Assembly: GCA_020543525.1 (NCBI GenBank)
Contig: JAHYIO010000039.1
Location: 1,426,001 to 1,490,000, forward strand
DNA length: 64,000 bases
Direction of reading: 5' to 3'
Source: Coriolopsis trogii
Lineage: Eukaryota > Basidiomycota > Agaricomycetes > Polyporales > Polyporaceae
In this document: positions 1-9,782 of the stretch, piece after piece
Numbering within the stretch: the stretch's first letter is position 1
How the letters are laid out: each line of letters starts with the position of its first letter
The notes under the pieces: model-generated
What the model saw: only the letters and a program-made list of their open reading frames with translations
The model's database searches: none
What the model was told of the DNA's origin: nothing
Made by a program: the position numbers and the translations under genes

Positions 1-1
1 G

Positions 2-1433
2 GCCGGCAGCACTTTCGCTTCGGCCGTCGTGAAGGTCGTGTACGGAGTGGATGTAGCGGAGAGAGATGACGAGTACATCACGCTGATGGAGAAGACTATT
101 GAAGTCAGCGATGCGTTCGTGCCAGGCACGTACGTGGTCGAGATGTGGCCCTTCCTGCGACATGTTCCTGGCTGGGTGCCCGGCGCTGGTTTCCAGAAGA
201 TATTTGCAGAATGGCGAAAGGCCGCGCACGAGGTCAGGGAGTCGTTGACTCTCAGGACAAAGGAAGGAATGGTACGTAGAACGTGATTATAAATCGTCGT
301 TTGTAGCCGATGCTGACTCGTGACCTGACTCCAACTTGAAGGCTACCGGTTTGACATCCCAATCCATCATCGCGCATCTCCTGCAGAATTTGGATGGGCG
401 CAGAGGCGTGAAAACAGAGGATGAGATGGACATCATCAAGAACGTGGGCTTTAGCGCCTATGAAGGTGCGCAGTCAGCCAGTTATAGGGCGCATTCGCAA
501 GGTCACCTAGTCTATGAACACAGCGGGTGCTGAGACCGTGAGTCCTTAGTCCCACAAGAATCGCCATGACATGCTTACCATCCATCCGTTTTCCAGACAT
601 TCGCGACTTTACAAGTGTTCTTCTTTGCCATGTGGCTCTATCCCGAGGTCCAGAAGAAGGCTCAAGCAGAGCTCGACGCCGTCGTGGGACACAACCGCCT
701 CCCCGACTATAGTGACCAAACAGACCTACCATACGTCAATGCTATCATCAAGGAGGCGATGCGATGGAAGCCCGTCGCGCCATTGAGCATTCCTCATTCA
801 TCCACAGAGGACATGGAGTACAACGGCTATTTCATACCTGCAGGGACGACGATCTTACCCCTCTCATGGTGAGTCAAGACGTCCTACTGCGGTAGTTAGC
901 AGGTTTCACTGATGCGCTCTATTGTGTGCACATGCAGGGCCTGCCTGCAAGACCCAGAGGCTTACCCAAACCCGGAACGTTTTGATCCAGAACGTTTCCT
1001 CAGTGATGGCAGACTGAACCCCGACGTCTGTGACTCTGCTCGGTTTGTGTTCGGGTACGGGCGCAGGTATGCCTCCATAGCATTCTTATGGAGCCTCGGT
1101 ACACATTCAGATGCGCTCCGCACAGAATTTGTCCCGGTCGGTACTTCGCCGACGCCTCCATATTCATCAATGTGGCAATGGTGCTCCACGCTTTCCACAT
1201 CACCGCGCCGCTCGACGAGAACGGCACTCCGATACACATAGAGCTGGAGATGGCGAACAGGCTTGTCACGTGCGTTTCCCCCACTGATATCTGTCAGCTG
1301 CCGTGGATGGACGATTGCGACTCATTCTATCCCTTCCAGCTCCCCAATAGATTGTCGCTGCACCATCAAGCCTCGCTCTAAATGGGCAGAAGAGCTCATT
1401 CTGACAGGCGGGACTGACAGAGCTACAATTTGA
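2..1433 (+). CDS. Cytochrome P450, 3' part (5' end outside window)
   Basis: Haem-thiolate monooxygenase of the large fungal P450 set, normally ER-anchored and using electrons from cytochrome P450 reductase; the substrate cannot be read from the sequence. Exons 2-271, 342-465, 524-537, 597-868, 938-1066, 1126-1269 and 1340-1433 keep one open frame. Visible landmarks in order are the I-helix oxygen-binding motif AGAETT, split by a 14-nt exon at 524-537; an ExxR-type K helix (KEAMRW); the PERFDPERFL segment; and the cysteine loop FGYGRRICPGR, with the haem-ligand Cys just after the exon junction at 1126. The N-terminal membrane anchor and first third are missing because the window starts inside the gene. 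It resembles basidiomycete P450s annotated as O-methylsterigmatocystin oxidoreductase-like, but that name does not prove function. Family assignment is certain; subfamily is not. Confidence 0.93.
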
Positions 1434-1925
1434 CAGAATCTGCTGCCCTATTTTGAAAGTCTGGGAGAGAATCGCAGAAGGCCAGGATCACTTCAAGTGC
1501 GTCATCCTCTCTCAGTGCGAAGGCTATTATGTACTAACACGCGTGGCGGCGTCTGGGGACATGTGCACATCCAGATGCCAGAGTGTATCAATAGGGCCCG
1601 AGCAACGAGAGCGACTGGCAGTCAGACGCTTCGCGTCACTGCAGAGAGAGGTCCTGAGTCCGGATTATCACGCCTTTGCCACGCAGAACCAAGGATTGCA
1701 ATATCGATCCTACTTGTACACCATATGCACTCCCAGAATGAAGACTCCATCCACCATCGGTGGAAGGGTCAAAGACGGTTCCGGGGTGGTTATGATTCCG
1801 AATCGGGCCACAGCCACTGTGCGTCTGTCCACTCCACGATTCTTTGCCTCGAACACCGACGCACTCCAATCCTCCACCCTCCCTGCCCGTACGTCCGAAC
1901 ACAGCCGGACTGAGCAGGCAAGCCC

Positions 1926-1933
1926 TATATAAT
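1926..1933 (+). promoter_or_regulatory. TATA-like box upstream of the DUF6593 gene
   Basis: TATATAAT lies about 115 nt upstream of the ATG at 2048, a plausible core-promoter distance for a fungal gene. The rest of 1434-1925 shows no convincing coding sequence and is read as the 3' flank of the P450 and the promoter of the next gene. Confidence 0.4.
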
Positions 1934-2047
1934 GCACGTCATGCTCCCGGAGGGTCCATCGCCTATCCCCACCTGCAACCACCACGACCAACCTCCGATA
2001 GTACGACCAAACGCACGACTGAGACCACGAACCTACAAACGAAGGCG

Positions 2048-2974
2048 ATGAACGTCTGCTTCACATCCGACGACCCTCTCAACTGCACCGTCTTCGACGG
2101 CTCGACCGGCCGCGCGCTCTACGACGTCTCCACCAAACGGTCGGGGCGCGACGCCCCACGTACGGGGGTCTACAGCACCACCACCATCCGGGACATCAGC
2201 CACAGCCCGAACTGCGCGTACGACTCTGACAGCTCCGACTCGCCCAGCAGGAGCGAAGCAACAGACGGCGGGACGGCAGTCGCGTCTTGGGAACGAAGCG
2301 ACCACAATGCAAGCCAGGACCGCGTCACCCTCCGCGGCGAGACGCTCGCGCTCGCGGACTGGCTCCACAAACGGGACGTCCTCTCGAGGTGCGTACGCCC
2401 CCCCGCGCGCTCACTCTCATCACGCGTACCATCGAATCGCTGTCTTGCGCGTCCGAGCCGTCATGAGCGACGCGCGGGGTACCTCGCATCCTCAGCACGA
2501 CCAGATGCTTACCCTGCCCTCCGCGGGGACCCCACAGGACTCGCGCATTCGTCGCGCCAGACGGCGAGGAGTACTCCTGGCGACAGCGCATCGGCCGCAG
2601 CAGCACATTCAAGGCGAGCTTCCACCTCTCCCCTCCTCACTCTCACTCTGAGCCCCCCCAATCTGACTGCGCCCGTCCTGCGTTCGTGGCCGCAGCTCGT
2701 CCACACAGCGACCCACCGGCCAGCGGCGCAGTCGCACCTCCGCCAGGCCGCGAAGGGCCCCGAGAGCGGTTCGAAGGCGACGCAGACCACAGCGCTAGCG
2801 GCGACGACCCCGCGCGTGCTCGCGCTCGCCCTGGAGCCGGCCGCGACGCACTTCCTCGACGCCGTCCTGCTCTCGTTCGTCATCCTCGAGCAGAGCCGGC
2901 GCGAGCACCACGCGCGCACGACCAACCCGTTTATGCCCTACAAGTGGTTCGGTCCGGTCGAGAGGGGCATTTAG
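2048..2974 (+). CDS. DUF6593 domain protein
   Basis: Basidiomycete-restricted protein of unknown function, 231 residues, three exons: 2048-2388, 2538-2613 and 2696-2974. It starts MNVCFTSDDPLNCTVF, the typical opening of DUF6593 proteins (a beta-rich domain beginning with a short 'FTSDDPLN' strand). The motif DGEEYSWRQRIG comes later in the small second exon and is also characteristic. The second intron begins with GC instead of GT (AAG then GCGAGC); the frame on both sides is good, so a GC-AG intron is inferred. No signal peptide or membrane segment is seen. The C-terminus (PFMPYKWFGP) is short and basic-aromatic. Family call is by recognition of these motifs; function is unknown. Confidence 0.8.
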   Translation: MNVCFTSDDPLNCTVFDGSTGRALYDVSTKRSGRDAPRTGVYSTTTIRDISHSPNCAYDSDSSDSPSRSEATDGGTAVASWERSDHNASQDRVTLRGETLALADWLHKRDVLSRCVRPPARSLSSRVPSNRCLARPSRHERRAGYLASSARPDAYPALRGDPTGLAHSSRQTARSTPGDSASAAAAHSRRASTSPLLTLTLSPPNLTAPVLRSWPQLVHTATHRPAAQSHLRQAAKGPESGSKATQTTALAATTPRVLALALEPAATHFLDAVLLSFVILEQSRREHHARTTNPFMPYKWFGPVERGI

Positions 2975-4210
2975 GGCAGGAGGCATGGGGCGTTTGAGGC
3001 CCGGCTGTGGCCTGTGAATTCAAGTCGTGTATGCACGCGCGACCCCAGGCTCGTGTACATATGTAGATCCAGACGGTTTAAGAAATGGTACACCTGGGGA
3101 CCACTCACTTTCCTCAATCGCGTACTCGACCCAGGAGTACGACAAGACGTTCTGGAACAATCAACGACACGTATATTACAGTAAAGAATACAACTTCTCC
3201 TTGCGTCTAAGAGCGAGAGGGAGGGAACGAATGCGAGACCAATCCTCAGGGAAGACACAAAGTATACGAGACTGTTGCAGCGTGGGGCGAGGAGGATGGC
3301 AAGGAGTAGGTCGGATATGGATTTCCTGAGTGGTTGTTTCGATATTTCGGGGGTTTATACCCAAGGAACGGGGGTGTGGATGTGTGGCCGGGAAATGAGA
3401 ACAGGACTGGGAGTTGTAGTGGGGAAGCCATAGGGAACCAAGAACTTGGTGACTTTTTGGCCGGACGGTCGATTCCAATAGAAGCGACCGTCCCGCGACT
3501 CGGATGCCGGTGACGTAGGCTGCATGATCGTGGAGGGCGGTGCGATGGGGAGGGAGGAGAGAGGGAATGAACAAGGGAGGGGAACCGAGAGGGTGAACCA
3601 TATGCAAAACAAATCGAATGCAAGAATGCAAGATGCAAGTGCTGAGATATGCGACAGAGGGAGACAGAGAGAGGAAGAGATCGAGGGAGAGGCGGGTGAG
3701 AGATATTAGTATGTGGCGGCAGAAAGAGGCGGGGTGCACGACGGCATCATAACTCGGCGGGAAAACGAATATAACGTGGGCGTAAACTTCTCTGACCTAA
3801 GGGAAAGAAAACACGATAACGTGAGCGAGACTTGTGTGCCGAGGAGGATGAGGAATAGGTGCGCCTGGGAACGAAGAGAGGGTAGTCGGGAGGATAGTGA
3901 GGATGTACGAGCCCAGGTATATTTTGTACGTGCACATCGCGTGCGAGGTGCCTCGGACTCGGGACTCGTAGAAACGATATGGAGTCTGTCCGGGCGAAGG
4001 GCTATTAGAAACGAGGGAGTTGGTTGTAACGTAACGTATATCACAGATGAGGAAATGCAAATTGTAATGAGTGTGGGGGCGTGTATCGATGCCGTGAAGG
4101 AATGTATGTCCGTTGAGGAAAAAAGAATGTCCATGTGAATGATGGAGATGCGGTGGTGGTTGAGGTGGTAGTGGCGGTGGGATGCCAGAGGAGAAGGCGT
4201 AGTATCACTA
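2975..4210. other. Intergenic, nothing recognised
   Basis: The region is between the stop of the DUF6593 gene and the stop of the minus-strand coiled-coil gene. Open frames here are short and overlap on both strands, with purine-rich runs of GAGAGGGA type near 3540-3700. Probably two 3' untranslated regions back to back. Confidence 0.5.
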
Positions 4211-7200
4211 TCAGGGCGAGTGCCCATGCCCAAACGCCCTCAGCCGTCTCAAGATCGTGTCCATCTCCGGCTGCTGATGCTGCTGCTGCGTCTTCGCTTG
4301 GCCTTGGCCTTGTCCCTGACCTTGCGTCAAGGCCTCGGTCTGCGCCCTCGTCCTCGCCTGCGTCTTCGCCTTCGGCGGCCTCGAGAACTCCAGCACCTGT
4401 CCAATCGACGGAGACGCGCTCACGCTCCCCCCGGAGCTCGCAGAACTCGCAGACACCCCCCTCTTGTGCCCCGAGCCCCTCATGCTCACGCTATCTCTCC
4501 CGCTCCCCTCATCCACGAGCTCGACCATGGGCGGCAGCGACACGTCGACGTCCGTCCGCGGCGTCTCCGGGATCGACGACAGCCCAGACGCGCCCGACGA
4601 CGACGAGTGGATCGTGGCGAGCGAGGGGAGCGATGACAGCGTCGAGCTGTCGCTCCGCGCGTGCGTCACGCTCTCCATCTGATCCGGGCTCGGCGAGCGC
4701 GAGAACGAGGGCGGGGACAGCGAGCCGTCCCGCCCGTGCGCGTCCGTAACCGTCGACAGCCCCAATCCGAGACCCGCTGCGCGTGCCGAGCTGGGCGCCG
4801 CGTACCGGGGTTTCGGAGATGCAGACGTAGACGCAGACGGAGACTTGGCAGACGGAGACCCGACGGAGGGCGAGGAGGTAGTAGAAGGGACGACCGGCGA
4901 GCTCGTCCGCCTCGCCATCTTCGCCCTCGCCGCGGCCGATCCAAACTGGTGACCCGGGGCAGGAGCCGGCACGCGGAGTGGGCCCCCTGCGATGCTCGCC
5001 TCCCCAGAAGCAGGGACAGGACCAGGGAGCGTGTTCGACCGCTTGAGCCGTGACCTCGTCGTCGACGTGACCACGCTCTCGCGCATGCTCGGTTGCATCA
5101 TCTTCGAGTCCGCGCCCGCGGCCGAGGAGACCACAGGCTCGATGAATTCCGCGATGGTGCTCTGCAGCTCCACGAGGCCCTCCTCGACACTGCCAGAGTC
5201 GATCGACATCCGTCCCTCCGAGCCGATCGAGCGCATCGACGGCGACCGCGTCGTCCTCACCGTCGTCGCGCTCCCAGACCGGTCCCTCACTTTCCGCCCG
5301 TTAGCCGGAAGCGTGTTGCTGTCCGCTCTCGCAGGTCCAGGCTTCGCCCCGGGCCCGTGCGCCAGGAGCCACTTCAAGCCCTTCAGCTCGCGCTCGTACC
5401 GCACCACGCTCTGCTCCATCCCCTCCATCTTCCGCATCAGCTCCGCCTTCTCGAGCGCGTGCCGCTCCGTCAGCCCGAGCAGGTACGCCGACAGCCTCGC
5501 GTACTTTTCCATCTGCACCCTGAGCGCCTCCCGGAGCTGCTCCGCCGTCGCGTGCTCGTCCGCGAGCACGCGCTGCGCCATGTCCTCCCGGACGGGTGTG
5601 CGGGCGGACGGAGCCCCCTCGTGGTCGCTCCGGGAGGGCGACGTCGGGCTGCTCGCGATCATGCTGGTCCTGGACACTGACGACGCTGCGCTTTGGGCGC
5701 GAGGCGTGGGGATATCGGTTGAGATGGCCGAGGGCAGCATGCGCCGCAAGCTGACGGGCGACGAAGCTGGAGAGTAGGAAGAGCGAGCCGAGTCCAGTGC
5801 GGTCGGAGTATGCAGCATCCGTTTTGCACTCGAAGGCGGAGAAGGCAGTGGTTCCTTGGGTGGGCCGCTCACTGGTGGCTTGTGCCAAGTGCGCTTGAGC
5901 GGTGGCGGGACCTTCCTCCCCTGCGGCGTCGGCGAGCGCGACTCACGGAACTCGTCGGCCGTCTGAGGGGGAGTGGTCGAGATGGTGTTGCTGCGCAACA
6001 GCGAGGAGCTTTCACGAGCAGACTGATTATTCCGCGACGTCAAGTCGGAGGGCATCTTGCGGATCTTTGGAGGAGTGCCAGTGATTTCCTTCTTAAGCCG
6101 ATCGAGTTGCACAACACTGATGTGTCTGCGCTCGTTCCGCGATGGCGAGGCGAACCGACTGTCATTGCTGGAAGATACTGTGCCCCGGCGAAGCTGCGCC
6201 TCGGGATTGCCGATTTCGAAGTGATCTTTGCGAAGCAACGTCTCCTCCTGGTACGATTGAGCGACTGAGGGAGGACCGTCACTCGGCGACTGCGATGGCA
6301 GCTGGGAAAGGGAGCGGTAGGATGAAGAAGGGCTTGGAATGTCGATCGACGTCTGCGACTCGGGGGTAGTTGTCCTATCGCTAGCGGAGGGAGTGGGCAA
6401 CGAAGAGGTGTCTAGGCGATGAGGAGGGGCGGCGGACGCTGACGGCCTAGGGGCCGAGCGTGGTGAGATATATGCGTTTGCATTCTCATGCATGACGTTG
6501 TGCGGAGGAGAGACAGTGATGATCGGTCGTACAGAGGATCGACTGTCCGTGCTGCGTCGGCTTGACTCGGATGATCCCTTCTGCTTGCGCATGCTCTGGA
6601 TGACTGCGGATGGGGACGCATATTGAGGTAGGTGCGAGGTGGGAGAAGGGGTAGCATCTGTAGTGGTGTTGTCCGCTCGTGTGGGATGCTGATATCCAGG
6701 GGCGATGATGCTGAGAGGAGGAAGCGGAGGAAGGTCTCTGGAAAGTGGTCGTGCGCTAGAGCTGACATAAGACGTCATGAGTACGGATTCACATGGGGGT
6801 TACATGTGCGCGAAGAACGTAAAAAGTACGTGGCCTTCGACCCGAGAAAGCCTATCGACAAGCATCACAGATAAACTTTCTTCGATGATCACGATGAGAC
6901 GAGAAGTCGCCGTGTACAATCGCAGGTGGGTATCAAAGCTCACTGCAGGTACGGAGCTCGCAAAATCGACGGCCAAGGATGAGCATGCAACGAGAGAGCC
7001 GGATGCGAACAGACTTTAACCTTTCGAGGAGTTTCCTCGGCGGGCGTCAACGGCCAAACCTCATGACCGCGTGGCTGGTTTAGGAAACTCGATAGGAAAG
7101 GGCATACACGCAACCTTCTGGAAGGGAAAACTGAGCCAGAATGGCAGGCGTGCATGCGGGGGGTGTATATATGCGCCCAGAAGACGAGAAGTCGCAGCGT

Positions 7201-7562
7201 TACGGAAGAAGAAAAAAAAGAAGTGTAGCTCACCCAGCAGACGGCGACGGTTGACTACCGCCAGGTACAGAGTCGTCTTGTCGTCCCCCCGCCGCGGCCG
7301 CGATGGTCGCAGCGGCGGCGGCGGCAGCGGCGGCGGCCTTGGTGGGGGAGGGAGTAAAGCTAGGCTTTCTCTTCCGACCGAGAAAAGCGAACTTGGACTT
7401 GGATTTCGGAGTCGTGAGCTGGTCAGCAGGTAGATGTGGGAGAGGTGGCGGGGGGAGATCCGAGCTGGACTTGCCAGAGTCGTGTCGGCCCCGTAGAAAA
7501 TCTGAGATGTCAGAAGTCCTTGACCGGACGCGGGCGTTGGGAGAGAGGGCGGGAGATGGCAT
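4211..7562 (-). CDS. Large disordered protein with central coiled coil
   Basis: Unknown protein of about 959 residues. Exon 1 is 7562-7234 (start MPSPALSP) and exon 2 is 6761-4211. Exon 1 ends at GG before GTGAGC, and the acceptor TATGTCAG restores phase (SPSAG then SSARP). The 472-nt intron is long for this genome, so an alternative is a separate start at MTSYVSS (6778) with exon 1 unrelated. The protein is mostly Ser/Pro/Thr-rich low complexity, with a poly-Ala run near residue 90. The only ordered-looking part is a heptad-rich segment in the middle, roughly between genomic positions 5600 and 5360 (EQLREALRVQMEKYARL... through LKGLKWLLAHG). Such a layout suggests a scaffold or cytoskeletal adaptor, but this is inference. 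No family recognised. Confidence 0.7.
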
Positions 7563-9782
7563 GGTGCACGTCGCGCGTGCGTGTTGAGTGTGTGTGTGTC
7601 TGAGGTGGGATGACGCTGAGGGTGTGATGAGAGATGAATACGAGAGAGAATGTGTGGACGCTATTCCATGCAAGAAGCGAGGCGGACGGGGAGGGGGACG
7701 CGGGGGACGATGGCGAACGACTTTAAAGGACGGGGGAGGGGCGGCGTCTGAAGCAACCGGACATTGGGTGTGTGAAGAGGTCTTGGAGGGCCTCGGTGTG
7801 AAGGGAAGGGAGGCCAGAGAGCATGGTGTATGTATAAGCCCCTCCAGAGTCTGAGAACCCCGTTAATTTACGCGCACTGACTTACCCAGCCCTTGCAGAT
7901 GAGGCCCACCTGCCCGTCCCCCGCCAATCTCGTCTAGCTCCAGATCCAGATCTTACCGCCATCATCCCCACAAGGGCCCTGCTTACCATATCCCCCCTGG
8001 AATTGATTCCAGAGGCCGTCATCCACGCGTCGTTTTGCCTCTGGACGTGGAGTTCTTGTTCTCTACCAGGCGCAGTCTCACCCATGTCTTGTGTCTGCCG
8101 TGTTCGCCACTGTGCACTCCCCGGACCCGACACATTGCCTTCAGACAAGGCAGGCGGGGAAGTCAACAACCGTATAAGGCGGCATCCAAGGGTCTACGGC
8201 AAACGGCGAACCCGGCGGACGCAGACGACAACTGCACACAACAAGCGCGCGGAACCAAATCGACGCTGGCCGCAACGGGCCGCCGTGAGACGCTGATGCG
8301 CCCCCTCTCAAGCGGTCGGATGATTCCTTTTTGCGTCTTGCCGCGTCCTGGTCTTGTCCCACTGCCACGAATGGTCTTCAGGCTGCAGCTGTTGGCCTGC
8401 AGACAACTGCCGCCAGTTCATACTATCATTCATAGCCCACGAGCGCAGAGCACCATCACCATCCCGTGCGCAATCTGTACCCGTCTTCCTCTTGAACACG
8501 ACTCCACTCGAACTTCCAATCAGTAAACAAGACGCGCCCGTGCGCCTACTCCTCCGTATCGCAGCCAACGCGGCCATCAAGACACGGCCTTCTCGGGCGC
8601 GCATCCAACGGAATCCACGGACAGCCTGACGAGCAACAAAGCGACTCAAATTGTTCGAAGCCGCGATGATGGTCCGTGTTTGCTACCACGCACCAGTCCC
8701 CCAAAAGTTCACATCCATTTCTTCGAATTCAATACTAGAAGGCGGCTAATGGTGCTGACGTGTGACGTGCCCAGTGTCCACCATGCACTCAGCAAGTTCT
8801 TCCGAGTCTGGTCGACGCGTGTATGACATGCGTACTTCAACCTCAAGCTCGCGTCCGGCGACTATAGAGTCTACTCTTACTCTTGACTGGCTGACCGTCT
8901 CCGACAAGCAGGCGACGCGCGTACGGCTTTAGTCTCTCCCCCGGCAATTAAGCCAGTGGGCGAACAGGCTTTCAGCTCGATCCTATGCATTCCCCTCCCG
9001 CGAGTCAGCCACCCTTAGGGGACCGGGGTCGACGGAAACGGTCGGAAATGTCTAGGCTCTGGCCATGGATTGCCGACTCTCGAGACTCGATCGGCCCTAC
9101 AATACCACTGTTACACCAGCCAATAAGTGCACTAAACGAATCTCTCCATTCCTCCACGAGACTAAAACCGAGGCTCCATTCCTGCAGCCAGCACCCGGAT
9201 CGCAGCAGAGGGACCCACAGGGCTCCACGCCAATATACCAGCGCCATCGACGGAACGCGACGCGTCATCTAGGCAATCGTGCGTATGCACTGGGAGCACC
9301 ATGCACATACGGGGACTGAAGATCATCTGCGCAGCCCCGGGCCCGTCCTCGGACGTCCTGAGCTTCGACAATCATAGTCAATTATCGAGGTCGACCTCCG
9401 CGCAGCCTTCTTCGACCTTGTGATTCCATGCGAACTCCAGGCTCCAGCCTCAGTCCGCCATCATGCATCATGCATCACCCGCGAGTCGCACGGAGGCTAT
9501 AACGCACCCAATCCTGGACCATATTGTTACCAACTTCTAAAGCCTGAAGGGTCTCGCGACTCGCGCTCCTTCCCCGGTATAAATTACACAGCTAAGAGTA
9601 GAACAACAACACAGGCCAAAACCCCAATAGTTATAGATAGAGCAAACAGTCGAGCCCGAACCGGAACCTCATACCGCACAGAAAAAGGCAACAAACCGTC
9701 CAAACGTCCGCGCATGTCCACATCCGTCGCCCAGGTGTGTCAACCAAGTCGGGGGGAAAACACCATCCGAGCGTCGAGCGAT
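7563..9782. other. Intergenic, nothing recognised
   Basis: About 2.2 kb between the start of the coiled-coil gene and the stop of the kinase gene. Neither strand gives a reading frame with splice sites and recognisable protein features. It should contain the promoter of the minus-strand gene at 7562 and the 3' flank of the kinase. Confidence 0.5.

Noticed and set aside
4992..5777. Long plus-strand open frame opposite the coiled-coil gene
   Set aside because: It is an antisense shadow of a Ser/Arg-rich coding region; it has no start context, splice logic or recognisable motif.
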